Shown in pieces: positions 33,641 to 43,013 of a DNA stretch of 64,000 nt. Origin of the DNA: Pinibacter soli. Its GTDB lineage: Bacteria; Bacteroidota; Bacteroidia; Chitinophagales; Chitinophagaceae. Position numbers and translations under genes: made by a program. The DNA is taken from assembly GCF_029961145.1 (NCBI RefSeq), contig NZ_JASBRG010000003.1:1-64000 (forward strand), in the 5' to 3' direction. Numbering within the stretch: the first letter of the stretch is position 1; the number at the start of each line of letters is the position of its first letter. The notes below the pieces were generated by a model. It saw only the letters and a list, made by a program, of their open reading frames with translations. It made no database searches and was not told the origin of the DNA.

Positions 33641-35134
33641 ATGGCATTAAGCAGGATATGGTCGGCATTCATAATAGTTGCGGTTCTGGTAGGAGCATTC
33701 AAGTATTTTGGGCTACAGGACAAAGATATTTTCAGCCGAATGGTGGTGGGAAAATCGAGTGATGCTTATGAAACTGTTTACTATGCTACTATGGGCGAGC
33801 CGGCAATGACCGAAGCTGCTTCGCGAAAAAAGTTTTCGGAGAATATTGCAAACTATGGATATGTTGACAGTGATTCGGCGCATGCGCCAAACGTGATTAT
33901 TTCAAATCAACTGCAATCAGATTCGATTCGCAAATTGCAGGCTTTATATCCCGAAGCAAAACTGCTTACCTATAAAGAAGTGGGGAAAAAGTTAGTGCGC
34001 AAAACCGACGGCATTATTCAGACCTGTCTCAATTCGGTGAATATTTGTTTGAATCTTATTGGTATCATGGCGCTGTTCATGGGATTTTTGGCCATTGCGG
34101 AAAAGGCAGGCGGAATAAGGTTTTTATCGAGATTGATCGGCCCATTTTTCTCAAAATTGTTCCCAGAGTTACCCAAAGATCATCCGGCTATGGGCCACAT
34201 GATCATGAATTTTTCGGCCAACTTATTAAACCTTGATAATGCTGCGACACCTTTTGGCATAAAGGCAATGGAAAGCTTACAAGAGCTAAATCCCAATAAA
34301 GAAAGGGCTTCCAATGCGCAGATCATGTTTCTCTGTTTGCATGCATCGGGTTTAACATTGATTCCCGTGAGTATCATCGCGGCACGGTCTGCACTGAAAG
34401 CTGCCAATCCAACCGATATTTTTGTACCCTGTATGATCGCCACTTTTGCGGCGACACTGGCTGCGATGATTATTGTTTCCTTTAAACAAAAAATAAATCT
34501 GCTACAGCCTGTAATACTGGCGTGGGTTGGTGGTTTGTCTGCATTGATCGCCGTCCTCGTAATTTATTTGCGAACCTTGGATTTTAAAGGCGTACAGTCT
34601 TTTTCAAGTGTGATCAGTAATGGCTTAATTCTTACCATTTTCCTTTTAATTGTCATCGGTGGTGTTTATAAAAAAATCAACGTGTTTGATGCATTTATTG
34701 ACGGTGCAAAAGGAGGTTTTGAAACGGCTATTCGCATCATTCCTTACTTAGTAGGAATGTTGGTCGCAATCAGCTTGCTCAATACCAGCGGAACGTTTGA
34801 TGCCATCATCAACGGAATGAAAAGTTTGTTTACCGCGATGCATGTCGATACAAGATTTGTAGACGGTTTGCCAACGGCTTTAATAAAACCATTAAGCGGA
34901 AGCGGTGCCCGCGGCATGATGATCGCTACGATGACCAATCACGGCCCGGATTCTTTTGCTGGACGCTTATCTTGCGTTTTACAAGGTTCATCCGATACTA
35001 CATTTTATGTAATTGCAGTTTACTTTGGCGCAGTCGCTGTAAAAGATACACGCTATTCCATCTCCGCGATGTTGCTGGCAGATCTGGTGGGAATTATTAC
35101 GTCGATAGTGTTGGCGTTTGTGTTCTTTAGTTAG
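33641..35134 (+). CDS. SpmA-SpmB fusion (nucleoside-recognition/Gate domain membrane protein)
   Basis: The 497-residue membrane protein joins two modules that are separate genes in Bacillus. The SpmA-like half (about 1-285) carries PAMGHMIMNFSANLLNLDNAATPFG. The SpmB-like half (about 290-497) carries IRIIPYLVGMLVAISLLNTSG and PLSGSGARGMM. Both are Gate domains found in transporters and in proteins that shape spore-core dehydration. The organism is not expected to sporulate, so the role is open and may be solute transport. About ten membrane segments are visible. Confidence 0.88.
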   Translation: MALSRIWSAFIIVAVLVGAFKYFGLQDKDIFSRMVVGKSSDAYETVYYATMGEPAMTEAASRKKFSENIANYGYVDSDSAHAPNVIISNQLQSDSIRKLQALYPEAKLLTYKEVGKKLVRKTDGIIQTCLNSVNICLNLIGIMALFMGFLAIAEKAGGIRFLSRLIGPFFSKLFPELPKDHPAMGHMIMNFSANLLNLDNAATPFGIKAMESLQELNPNKERASNAQIMFLCLHASGLTLIPVSIIAARSALKAANPTDIFVPCMIATFAATLAAMIIVSFKQKINLLQPVILAWVGGLSALIAVLVIYLRTLDFKGVQSFSSVISNGLILTIFLLIVIGGVYKKINVFDAFIDGAKGGFETAIRIIPYLVGMLVAISLLNTSGTFDAIINGMKSLFTAMHVDTRFVDGLPTALIKPLSGSGARGMMIATMTNHGPDSFAGRLSCVLQGSSDTTFYVIAVYFGAVAVKDTRYSISAMLLADLVGIITSIVLAFVFFS

Positions 35135-35195
35135 TAAATAGTAGCGAAATGTCAAGGCGTTTTATCACAAAGGTTACTTAGTTTTGCCCGCGATT

Positions 35196-35651
35196 ATGAT
35201 TGGTTTACATACACTTAAGTATCTTGCCACAGAGAAGTTAAAAGATGCTGAAACTTTAATGCAAAATCAGCGGTATAACGGTGCTGTATACATGATGGGA
35301 TATGCGCTCGAATTTAGTTTTAAAAGAAAATTAAGCAAGACCTTATGCTTTAGTAATGGATTTCCGGAAACGTCAGCTGAAATGCAACAATATGCTAGTC
35401 AACTAGCTGCATTTAACGTTTTAAGGACCGGGATAACACTTAGTCAGATAAGACAAATTAGAAATCATAAATTGGTCGATTTAATAAAATTCAGTGGTGC
35501 TGAGGCGCGAATCGTTAGATTCTGTTATGCTGAATGGCTTTTAGTGTGTTGCTGGAATCCGGAGAGACGTTATCAAAGACAACATTGGACAGCAAAGAAA
35601 GCTCAAGAGTTTATGACCGCAGCTGGCATTATTTTAAAACAAATAACTTAG
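35196..35651 (+). CDS. HEPN-domain protein (putative toxin of a two-gene cassette)
   Basis: The 151-residue helical protein starts at the ATG at 35196 (a TTG at 35184 is in frame). LKYLATEKLKDAETLMQNQ then NGAVYMMGYALEFSFKRKL form the first helix pair of HEPN domains. The H-x-L-x-x-L word (NHKLVDLIKFSG) and a late WNPERRYQRQH before the last helix also fit. Arg-x4-His spacing, the HEPN RNase signature, is seen twice: Arg86-His91 and Arg125-His130, but the first lies where many non-catalytic HEPN proteins have a similar loop. A TAGTTTTG box (35179-35186) gives a short leader. A DUF2188 gene follows after 6 bases. Confidence 0.7.
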   Translation: MIGLHTLKYLATEKLKDAETLMQNQRYNGAVYMMGYALEFSFKRKLSKTLCFSNGFPETSAEMQQYASQLAAFNVLRTGITLSQIRQIRNHKLVDLIKFSGAEARIVRFCYAEWLLVCCWNPERRYQRQHWTAKKAQEFMTAAGIILKQIT

Positions 35652-35657
35652 TTTTAC

Positions 35658-35897
35658 ATGATGAAGACATCTCGTTCAGCTTTGAAAAATGATATTCAAT
35701 ATGTGCTTCCTTTGGGCAACGGTTGGGTAGTGAAAGCTTCAAAAGCAACCTCATTCACTGTTATTACCGATTCAAAAACAGAAGCTATATCTATTGCTCG
35801 CAATATTGCTCGCAGTAAGCATACTCAGATGATTGTTCATAGAAGAAATGGTGAAATTGAAAGAACGGAAAATTATATAGTGGCCGGCACTAAATAA
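35658..35897 (+). CDS. DUF2188-domain protein (putative antitoxin partner)
   Basis: The 79-residue product has the DUF2188 pattern: a VLPLGNGWVVKASKATSFTV hairpin, a KTEAISIARNIARSK helix and a final strand with MIVHRRNGEIERTENY. DUF2188 proteins are small and of unknown function, sometimes next to stress or toxin genes. Two adjacent ATG codons (35658, 35661) are possible starts. The gene begins 6 bases after the HEPN stop, so the two are surely co-transcribed, and a terminator follows. Small second-gene partner plus HEPN is the layout of known toxin-antitoxin pairs, but pairing with DUF2188 is my inference. Confidence 0.75.
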   Translation: MMKTSRSALKNDIQYVLPLGNGWVVKASKATSFTVITDSKTEAISIARNIARSKHTQMIVHRRNGEIERTENYIVAGTK

Positions 35898-35918
35898 ATT
35901 ATTTTATCGTTTAGTATA

Positions 35919-35947
35919 AAAAGATACCCTTTGAGGTATCTTTTTTG
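35919..35947 (+). terminator. Terminator of the HEPN/DUF2188 pair
   Basis: AAGATACC (35921-35928) pairs with GGTATCTT (35935-35942), with a T-run at 35941-35946. It closes the two-gene unit 24 bases after the DUF2188 stop. Confidence 0.85.
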
Positions 35948-35965
35948 TATTTAGTAACGAAGTGG

Positions 35966-35994
35966 TTTAAAAACCTTAGAATTAATTAGTTTTG
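35966..35994 (+). promoter_or_regulatory. Probable promoter of the FtsE-like gene
   Basis: TAGTTTTG at 35987-35994 matches the -7 consensus; TTTA at 35966-35969 is a weak -33 at 17 bases spacing. Transcription would start near 36000, giving a leader of about 26 bases. Confidence 0.5.
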
Positions 35995-36025
35995 TTTTAA
36001 ACAGGTTAAAATAGAATAAATCATT

Positions 36026-36712
36026 ATGTCTGATAAAATTGTAGAAATAACCAACGCGAATATTTACCAGGGTGATAACCTGGTTTTGGAAGATGTGAAT
36101 GTAACAGTAAACAAGGGTGAGTTTGTGTACCTGGTAGGTAAAACAGGAACCGGCAAATCGAGTTTACTTAAGACATTGTATGGCGATCTGCAATTGAAAC
36201 AGGGAAATGGTACGGTTGTAGGTTTTAACCTGAAAGAGATGGACTGGAAAAAAGTGCCATTCCTGCGTCGTAATCTTGGCGTTGTGTTCCAGGACTTTCA
36301 ATTGCTGACAGACAGAAATGTAAACGACAACCTGAAATTCGTATTGCGTGCAACGGGCTGGAAAGATGAAAAATTGATGGATGAAAAAATCGCTGATGTT
36401 TTGGATAAAGTTGGTTTGAAAAGCAAAGGGTTTAAAATGCCTTTTGAAATGAGTGGCGGCGAGCAGCAGAGAGTAGATATTGCACGGGCTTTGCTGAACT
36501 CTCCGAAATTGATCCTTGCCGACGAGCCGACGGGAAACCTTGATCCCGAAACATCTGATGAGATCATGCAGCTTTTGTTCCACATCTGCCGCGACTACGG
36601 TACAGCCATCATCATGGCGACGCATGATTATATTGTTATTTCAAAATATCCTGCACGTACTTTAAAAACAGAAAGAGGAAGGGTAGAAGACAACGCCACT
36701 ATTTCAATCTAA
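36026..36712 (+). CDS. ftsE: FtsE-like cell-division ABC ATPase
   Basis: The 228-residue ATPase has Walker [18 protein letters not shown]-loop VFQDFQLL, signature [19 protein letters not shown] and Walker [15 protein letters not shown]. This order and the [20 protein letters not shown] segment match FtsE of Bacteroidota, which with FtsX controls peptidoglycan hydrolases at the septum. ftsX is not adjacent; the next gene is a convergent glycosyltransferase, so in this genome ftsX must be elsewhere. LolD-like or other MacB-type ATPases are the main alternative. Confidence 0.82.
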   Translation: MSDKIVEITNANIYQGDNLVLEDVNVTVNKGEFVYLVGKTGTGKSSLLKTLYGDLQLKQGNGTVVGFNLKEMDWKKVPFLRRNLGVVFQDFQLLTDRNVNDNLKFVLRATGWKDEKLMDEKIADVLDKVGLKSKGFKMPFEMSGGEQQRVDIARALLNSPKLILADEPTGNLDPETSDEIMQLLFHICRDYGTAIIMATHDYIVISKYPARTLKTERGRVEDNATISI

Positions 36713-36732
36713 GTAGCGTTTTGGATTGGGCA

Positions 36733-37860
36733 TTACGCGTTGCACCATATCAATCTTACAAGCGCTTCAGCATTCTTATTGTTATTAAAAGCTGCTAATA
36801 ATTTTTTTCGCAGTTGTATTTCAGATTCAGAAAATGGTTTGTAGTACAGCTGCGAAATTATTTTACGGAAGCTGTTCTCATCTGTTGCAATGTGGCAGGT
36901 TTCTTCAATGCCGGTATCTTCCACCGCCGGAATGTTTACAACACAGTGCCGTCCATTAAAAAGCGCATTTAAAAGTTTCAGTTCGAAGCCCGTTCCATTA
37001 AACGACGGCAATATATTGATCTGAGCTTTTGCAATCAGGTCCTGCATTTCAGCTTCATCAGGATTTTCCACCAGGTGCACATGCGGGTTTACCTGAACGA
37101 GTCTTTTCAACCTTGCACCTGGATATTTCCCCGCGATGATAAAAGGCTTTTGAATTTTGTTGAAAACATTTTTTATCAGCCATCTTGCTGCTTTATCATT
37201 TTCAGCACGGCTCAGGTTGCCATGATAAAGACAGAACGTGCCCAGGCCCTCTTCGCTTTTAACATCCGTAAAAGGAACAAATGGAGGCACATAGTTTATA
37301 TCTTTTGCGTGAAAACTTTCTTTGTATGTAGCCGCATCTTTCAGTGCAAGCGCAACAATGGGAACCTGCTGCGCCACCTTTCTTTCATAATTCTTCAACA
37401 GCTTACTTTCCAGGTAGTAATATAATTTCCTGGGAAGAAATCTCTCATGCTTGTACAAATGATAGTAGTAGTCAGATTCAACATTGTGAAGACGCAGCAA
37501 TATTTTTCTATCCTGCATCAGGTTGTTGAATATATGATGAGTGCAATGAACCCCTTCCAGCAAGATAGGATAGTCATCCTTTAGCAGGTTAGCAAGCAGT
37601 TTCTCGCATCGCCTTGATGCAACGATGTATGGAATACTAACGGAAAAGCCTTTGTGGCCACTGGCTCGTTTGTAATATAAAACCTCTTCGCAATACTTAT
37701 TTAATTCAGATTGTTCGCCACGACCGTATTCAAAACAGTGTAAGTGAACCTTAATGCCAATATCATGAAGGGCCCTTATTTTGCAAAATAAGTCGAACAT
37801 TCCGCCATTGTCCATAGGGTAGGGGACATCAAGACAAACCATATGTAAGTGTTTCTCCAC
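36733..37860 (-). CDS. Glycosyltransferase (GT4-like, GT-B fold)
   Basis: The 375-residue protein has the N-terminal DVPYPMDNGGMFDLFCKIRAL acceptor-side opening and a C-terminal half with FCLYHGNLSRAENDKAARWL and GTGFELKLLNALFNGRHCVV, the nucleotide-sugar binding part of GT-B enzymes. The usual E-x7-E is represented by the FELKLLNAL segment. The start is a GTG at 37860; an ATG at 37842 would remove the KHLH strand that family members seem to share. It is the last of three minus-strand sugar genes. Confidence 0.82.
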   Translation of the reverse strand: MEKHLHMVCLDVPYPMDNGGMFDLFCKIRALHDIGIKVHLHCFEYGRGEQSELNKYCEEVLYYKRASGHKGFSVSIPYIVASRRCEKLLANLLKDDYPILLEGVHCTHHIFNNLMQDRKILLRLHNVESDYYYHLYKHERFLPRKLYYYLESKLLKNYERKVAQQVPIVALALKDAATYKESFHAKDINYVPPFVPFTDVKSEEGLGTFCLYHGNLSRAENDKAARWLIKNVFNKIQKPFIIAGKYPGARLKRLVQVNPHVHLVENPDEAEMQDLIAKAQINILPSFNGTGFELKLLNALFNGRHCVVNIPAVEDTGIEETCHIATDENSFRKIISQLYYKPFSESEIQLRKKLLAAFNNNKNAEALVRLIWCNA

Positions 37861-38045
37861 GAAGTGCCAATAACGTTTAGTAAAAGGAAATTATTTTCTC
37901 TTCTATTCCATTCGTAGTTGACTGAGCCGTTCCGGTTGTATTAGTAAAGCCTCTCAATATACTAACAGAGCCAAAAACAAAAGGTTTAGCAAGTGTTGTG
38001 AAAGCATGGATTTAACATAGCTTTCAGCCTTTATTCAAAAAATAT

Positions 38046-38912
38046 CTACACATTCTTTCTAAAATTGGAAATGAATAATCTTCTAAAAAATTTTAAAGTT
38101 GAAAAGACTTTTAAAAAATTATATTCCACAAAACCTATCCCATTGTTTTTATAAACATGCCGGAGATTATACAATTCTCCTTTTTCCATCTCGGGAAGGT
38201 TCGAGGACAAACCTGCGTGTCCAAATGGCGGTTTGCCATTGCCAGCAATTACGAGATTTTCATTCAGGAAGGCGCACGAGAATCCGGCGAGACATATTCT
38301 CATCCAGTAATTTTGATCTTCCATAAATTTCATGCCCTCATCGAAAAAAATATCTTTTTCTATAATCTCTCTTTTAAAAATAATAGTTGGCGTTGCAAAG
38401 AAATTCTTATACAGCAACTGTTTCAAGGTTACCGGATACGATTTTTTTGTTTTTGCATAACCGGGTAAAAAAATGACGCCGTCGTTAAAATTAGTTCCGA
38501 TGAGGTCAATGTGTGGATTGTTTTGCAGAATATTGAGTTGCTTTTCTGTTTTATCCGAAAGCCATTCGTCATCTGCATCAAGCAATGCAAGCAACACGCC
38601 GGTTGCATTACGCAGGCCTGCATTTCTCGCAGCTGAAACACCTTTGTTTGTCTGATGAAGAAGACGATAAGAAATATTTGAAGAAGATTCTCCGGCAGCG
38701 ATATAACGTGTAATTATTGTACTGCTATCATCGGTAGAGCCGTCGTCTACCAGTATTACTTCAAAATTTTTGTAAGTCTGATTTTCGATTGATGCAAGAG
38801 TGCGCTCAATGGTTTGCGAAGCATTGAAGACGGGAATGATCACACTGATCAGCGGACCGGCGTAGAAATTTCCAGTATCGTTAGTGTTGGGTTGCACTTT
38901 TGTTACATCCAT
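38046..38912 (-). CDS. Glycosyltransferase family 2
   Basis: The 288-residue GT-A enzyme has ISVIIPVFNASQTIERTL, EVILVDDGSTDDS and LLALLDADDEW with the metal-binding Asp cluster. The absence of membrane helices suggests a cytoplasmic enzyme acting on lipid-linked or surface glycans. It lies 67 bases after the Gfo/Idh gene and 185 bases before the GT4-like gene. Confidence 0.88.
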   Translation of the reverse strand: MDVTKVQPNTNDTGNFYAGPLISVIIPVFNASQTIERTLASIENQTYKNFEVILVDDGSTDDSSTIITRYIAAGESSSNISYRLLHQTNKGVSAARNAGLRNATGVLLALLDADDEWLSDKTEKQLNILQNNPHIDLIGTNFNDGVIFLPGYAKTKKSYPVTLKQLLYKNFFATPTIIFKREIIEKDIFFDEGMKFMEDQNYWMRICLAGFSCAFLNENLVIAGNGKPPFGHAGLSSNLPEMEKGELYNLRHVYKNNGIGFVEYNFLKVFSTLKFFRRLFISNFRKNV

Positions 38913-38979
38913 CTTTATGCAACTAAAACGGGTTGTTGCACAAAAGATAATTCTTTATCTGTAATTAAATATTGACTAA

Positions 38980-39987
38980 TCATACCAAAGGCGCATTTTG
39001 GTAGATCATCCGGATCAATTCAATTGTTTTTAACCCGTCATTTCCATTCACGAATGGGTGTGCCGGATCTTTCAGCGCCATTATAAGATTGTCATAAACT
39101 TTATCATGATTACTCATGGAACCACGATAAAATCCATAGTCATTAGCAGGGTTATCAGAACCTTCAATCTCAAGTGTACTATTTTCAATCGATTGGTATT
39201 CAAGTGTGTTCATGTATTCTCCGCCCAATTTCACAATACCTTTTTCACCGATAATCGTCAGTGAGACTTCCATGTTTTTCCTGAATGTATTGATTGACCA
39301 GTTGATGCCCCCGATGCTTCCATTTTTCATTTCCAAAACAACGCTGCCGGTATCTTCAAAGGAAATGCTTTCTCCGTGGGTGAAATTTTTTCTTATGCCG
39401 GAAGCATTTTTGCAATCGCCCAGCATCCAGCAAAGAACGTCGAGGTAGTGGCTGAATTGTGTAAACAATGTTCCTCCATCCAGGTCGGCGGAGCCTTTCC
39501 AGCTATTTTCATAATAAGCAGGAGGGCGGTTCCAGAAACAATTTAGCTGGAAGCTGCAAATTCTACCTAAAGCATTGCTTTCCAATGCATTTTTAAGGGA
39601 AATGATGGCTGGATTGTAACGAGAAGATTTCACCACAAAAAGCTTTTTTCCGGTTTCATCAGCGGTAGTGATCATCGAAAGTCCGTCTGCAACAGAAATA
39701 GCCATTGGTTTTTCACAAAGCACATGATAGCCTTTTTTTAATGCGGCAATTGAATGTTCTGCGTGCAGGCCATTGGGCGTACAAACAGAAACAACATCCA
39801 GGTGGTGCTTTTCAGCCTTAAGCATTTCTGTAACCGAAGAATAGGCTTTGCAATTATATTTATCTGCCAGTTTCTGCGCTTTTTCAGGAACAATGTCGCA
39901 GACCGCCTGCAACTTGCCCACGCGTACCATTTGCTCTGCGTGCCTGGAACTGATGTTCCCGCAACCAATTAAACCGAATTTTACCAT
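38980..39987 (-). CDS. Gfo/Idh/MocA-family NAD(P)-dependent oxidoreductase
   Basis: The 335-residue protein has the Rossmann opening FGLIGCGNISSRHAEQM and the conserved EKPMAIS word near residue 93, followed by the GFO_IDH_MocA C-terminal sheet. In this context, with two glycosyltransferase genes downstream, it resembles UDP-GlcNAc 3-dehydrogenases (WbpB/WlbA type) that begin synthesis of modified amino-sugars. That substrate is inferred from context only. Confidence 0.85.
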   Translation of the reverse strand: MVKFGLIGCGNISSRHAEQMVRVGKLQAVCDIVPEKAQKLADKYNCKAYSSVTEMLKAEKHHLDVVSVCTPNGLHAEHSIAALKKGYHVLCEKPMAISVADGLSMITTADETGKKLFVVKSSRYNPAIISLKNALESNALGRICSFQLNCFWNRPPAYYENSWKGSADLDGGTLFTQFSHYLDVLCWMLGDCKNASGIRKNFTHGESISFEDTGSVVLEMKNGSIGGINWSINTFRKNMEVSLTIIGEKGIVKLGGEYMNTLEYQSIENSTLEIEGSDNPANDYGFYRGSMSNHDKVYDNLIMALKDPAHPFVNGNDGLKTIELIRMIYQNAPLV

Positions 39988-40162
39988 GTGTAAATCTGTT
40001 AACTCATTGTAACTAAACGTGTAAATGTAGTGTGATTATTGAGAAACGGGGCTAAAAAAGTGATTATTAAAGAAATATGGTCCTTTCGAAAGAGTTTCTA
40101 GTCTTATTATGCAATTATAGCTAAAAATTGGGTATTAATATGGCCGTTTAATTTAATTGTTA

Positions 40163-40170
40163 TACATTTG
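40163..40170 (+). promoter_or_regulatory. -7 box of the rpsO promoter
   Basis: TACATTTG followed by C fits the TAnnTTTG consensus 55 bases before the rpsO start. The -33 element is not clear (TTTA at 40147-40150 is close but off spacing). Confidence 0.5.
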
Positions 40171-40224
40171 CAGCCAAATTAATTAAGAATTTTTAATCGG
40201 ATGTTTTTTTAAAAAGAAATTGAG

Positions 40225-40497
40225 ATGCCGTATTTAACAAAAGAAAAGACAGCAAAAATTTTCGCAGACTTTGGTGGAAACGCTACCAATACAGGTTCTA
40301 TCGAGGGCCAAATTGCTCTTTTAACAGAGCGCATTAGTCAAATTTCAAAGCACTTGCAAGCTAACAAAAAAGATTTCTCTACTCACCGCGGATTAATGCA
40401 ACTGGTAGGTAAAAGAAAACGCTTGTTAACTTACCTGAGCAAGCACAACCTGCAAGCTTACCGTGCACTGATCGAAAAACTAGGAATCAGAAAATAA
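40225..40497 (+). CDS. rpsO: 30S ribosomal protein S15
   Basis: The 90-residue protein has the S15 pattern, including GSIEGQIALLTERISQISKHL, HRGLMQLVGKRKRLLTYL and the C-terminal YRALIEKLGIRK. It binds the central domain of 16S rRNA. It is followed by a strong terminator and then pnp, the same gene order as in E. coli. Confidence 0.98.
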   Translation: MPYLTKEKTAKIFADFGGNATNTGSIEGQIALLTERISQISKHLQANKKDFSTHRGLMQLVGKRKRLLTYLSKHNLQAYRALIEKLGIRK

Positions 40498-40513
40498 TCT
40501 ATCATGTATATAT

Positions 40514-40556
40514 AAACTATTCCCAACTGTGTATTATGGTTGGGAATAGTTTTTTT
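40514..40556 (+). terminator. Terminator between rpsO and pnp
   Basis: AACTATTCCCAAC (40515-40527) pairs perfectly with GTTGGGAATAGTT (40539-40551) and is followed by seven T. It implies that pnp relies on its own promoter or on partial read-through. Confidence 0.92.
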
Positions 40557-40653
40557 GCATGTTGGCGAATTACTACTAATTAACATTAAAAGATCATAGC
40601 AACCCCGTTATTCCCACCTTGCTTGATTGTGTTGCTATGAAAAAACACAACTT

Positions 40654-42825
40654 ATGCTATCACAGCCAATAAGTAAAACATTTGATATAGGTGGCGGCCG
40701 CACAGTAACCATTGAAACTGGTAAGCTGGCCCGTCAGGCAGATGGCGCAGTTACAGTACGCCAGGGCAACTGTATCATCCTCGCTACAGCAGTAGCAAAC
40801 AAAGAGCCTAAAGAAGGACAAAGCTTTTTCCCTTTAACGGTAGATTACCAGGAAAAATTTGCTTCTGCGGGCCGCATCCCCGGTTCGTTTTTTAAGAGAG
40901 AAGGAAGACTGAGCGACTCCGAAGTATTGATTTCCCGCCTTATTGACCGCGCCTTGCGTCCATTATTTCCTGAAGATTATTTTTGCGATGTTCAGGTTCT
41001 TGTAACATTGATTTCAAGCGATCCGGAAGTTATGCCGGATGCATTGGCTTGTCTTGCAGCTTCTGCAGCACTTGCTGTTTCTGATATTCCTGTACAGGAA
41101 ATCATCTCCGAAGTTCGTGTTGCGAGAATCAACGGCGAGTATGTGGTTAACCCATACCGCAGCCAACTTGCAACCGCTGATATGGATTTCATCATCGCTG
41201 CCACTGATAAGAACATCATGATGGTGGAAGGTGAATCTAAAGAATGTAGCGAAGAAGACCTGATCAAAGCGATCGAAATTGCTCACGATGCAATTCGCAT
41301 CCAGGTGAAAGCGCAGGAAGAACTGCGTGCAGCGAAAGGAATCACTACAAAAAGAGAGTACACTAAACCAGCTCAGGACGAAGAATTGCGTGGCAAAGTA
41401 AATGAGTTCGCTACTTCCAAAGTATATGAGGTGGCTAAATCAAAAAGCAGCAAGCACGAGCGTGGTGATAAATTTGACGAAATTCAGGAAGAACTTCTTG
41501 CTCACCTGAAAACTGCATACAATGTGGCTGAAGGCGAAGATCTTGATGATAAGGTTAAGAAACTTGCTAAGAATTATTATCACGATCTGCAATACCATGT
41601 TGTACGTGATATGATTTTGAACGACCGTGTACGTCTTGATGGGCGTGGATTAGAAGATGTTCGTCCTCTTGCGATGGAGACAGACCTTCTTCCAACTCCG
41701 CACGGTTCTGCATTGTTCACACGTGGTGAAACGCAATCATTAACAACTGTTACTTTGGGTACACCATTGGATGAGTTGCTTGTTGAAAGCGCTGCAAACT
41801 CTGAGTATTCAAAATTCATTTTACACTATAATTTCCCTCCGTTCTCAACAGGCGAAATTAAACCGATGAGAGGTCCTGGCCGTCGTGAAGTTGGTCACGG
41901 TAACCTTGCAATGCGTTCATTAAAACAAATGATGCCGGGTAGCGACTACGCTTATACGGTGCGTGTTGTAAGTGATATCCTTGAATCAAACGGTTCTTCT
42001 TCTATGGCTACTGTTTGCGCCGGTTCACTGGCGTTGATGGATGCGGGTGTTCCTGTTCCTAAACACGTTTCTGGCGTGGCAATGGGATTGATCACTAAAG
42101 AAGGAAAATTCGCTGTGTTGACTGATATCCTTGGTGATGAAGATCACCTTGGTGATATGGACTTTAAAGTAACTGGTACACGCGATGGTATTTGCGGCGT
42201 GCAAATGGATATCAAAGTAGATGGCTTAAGCATGGAAGTTATGCGCCAGGCGCTTGCTCAGGCAAACCGTGGCCGTATGCACATCCTGAACGCTATGTAC
42301 GAAGCTGTTCCTGCTGCAAGAGCAGACGTGAAACCTCACGCACCTCGTATGGTGAAATTGTTCATCGATAAAGAATTCATCGGTGCTGTTATCGGACCAG
42401 GTGGTAAAGTGATCCAGGAAATTCAACGCGAAACTGGTTCAACTATCAACCTTGAAGAGAAAAACAACATGGGTGAAGTTAGCATCTTCGGTACCAAAAA
42501 AGAATCAGTTGATAAAGCTGTTTCTTGGATTAAAGGTATCGTTGCTGTTCCTGAAGTAGGTGAAGTATATGAGTCTACTGTAAAATCCATCATGCCTTAC
42601 GGAGCTTTCGTTGAGTTCCTTCCTGGCAAACAAGGATTGTTGCATATTTCTGAAGTAAGCTGGAAACGTCTTGAAACACTTGAAGGAGTGTTGAAAGAAG
42701 GTGATGTAGTGAAAGTGAAACTTACAGGTACAGATCCTAAAACAGGTAAATTCAAATTATCACGCAAGATCTTGTTGCCAAAGCCCGAAGGCATGCCTAA
42801 ACCTCAGGGCGATCAGCAAGCTTAA
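40654..42825 (+). CDS. pnp: Polyribonucleotide nucleotidyltransferase (PNPase)
   Basis: The 723-residue enzyme has two RNase PH domains (first about 1-220, second about 310-540 with [13 protein letters not shown]), a KH domain at [17 protein letters not shown] and a C-terminal S1 domain beginning [20 protein letters not shown]. It degrades RNA phosphorolytically from the 3' end and belongs to RNA-decay complexes. I choose the ATG at 40654 ([11 protein letters not shown]); a GTG at 40627 is in frame but gives an unlikely leader. A short frame (40637-40672) overlaps the start out of frame. Confidence 0.97.
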   Translation: MLSQPISKTFDIGGGRTVTIETGKLARQADGAVTVRQGNCIILATAVANKEPKEGQSFFPLTVDYQEKFASAGRIPGSFFKREGRLSDSEVLISRLIDRALRPLFPEDYFCDVQVLVTLISSDPEVMPDALACLAASAALAVSDIPVQEIISEVRVARINGEYVVNPYRSQLATADMDFIIAATDKNIMMVEGESKECSEEDLIKAIEIAHDAIRIQVKAQEELRAAKGITTKREYTKPAQDEELRGKVNEFATSKVYEVAKSKSSKHERGDKFDEIQEELLAHLKTAYNVAEGEDLDDKVKKLAKNYYHDLQYHVVRDMILNDRVRLDGRGLEDVRPLAMETDLLPTPHGSALFTRGETQSLTTVTLGTPLDELLVESAANSEYSKFILHYNFPPFSTGEIKPMRGPGRREVGHGNLAMRSLKQMMPGSDYAYTVRVVSDILESNGSSSMATVCAGSLALMDAGVPVPKHVSGVAMGLITKEGKFAVLTDILGDEDHLGDMDFKVTGTRDGICGVQMDIKVDGLSMEVMRQALAQANRGRMHILNAMYEAVPAARADVKPHAPRMVKLFIDKEFIGAVIGPGGKVIQEIQRETGSTINLEEKNNMGEVSIFGTKKESVDKAVSWIKGIVAVPEVGEVYESTVKSIMPYGAFVEFLPGKQGLLHISEVSWKRLETLEGVLKEGDVVKVKLTGTDPKTGKFKLSRKILLPKPEGMPKPQGDQQA

Positions 42826-42848
42826 TTGCGAACACATAATTTTTAGTC

Positions 42849-42876
42849 AAAGTGAGCCGCAAGGCTCACTTTTTTT
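42849..42876 (+). terminator. Terminator of pnp
   Basis: AAAGTGAGCC (42849-42858) pairs with GGCTCACTTT (42863-42872) with a GCAA tetraloop and T-run to 42876. Confidence 0.92.
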
Positions 42877-43013
42877 ATAAGGGACAACACAGCTTTTCAT
42901 ATTGTGATGACTTGAAGGGTTTGAAATTTTAAACACGATAGTTGCTTGCCCACCTCTATTGGTGCGTCACAGAAAGAATTCTTAATTTTTAATTCCTAAT
43001 TCTTAATTAAAAA

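Noticed and set aside
35196-35651. Claim of a proven HEPN ribonuclease active site
   Set aside because: Two Arg-x4-His spacings exist, but their place in the fold is uncertain; catalysis is left open.
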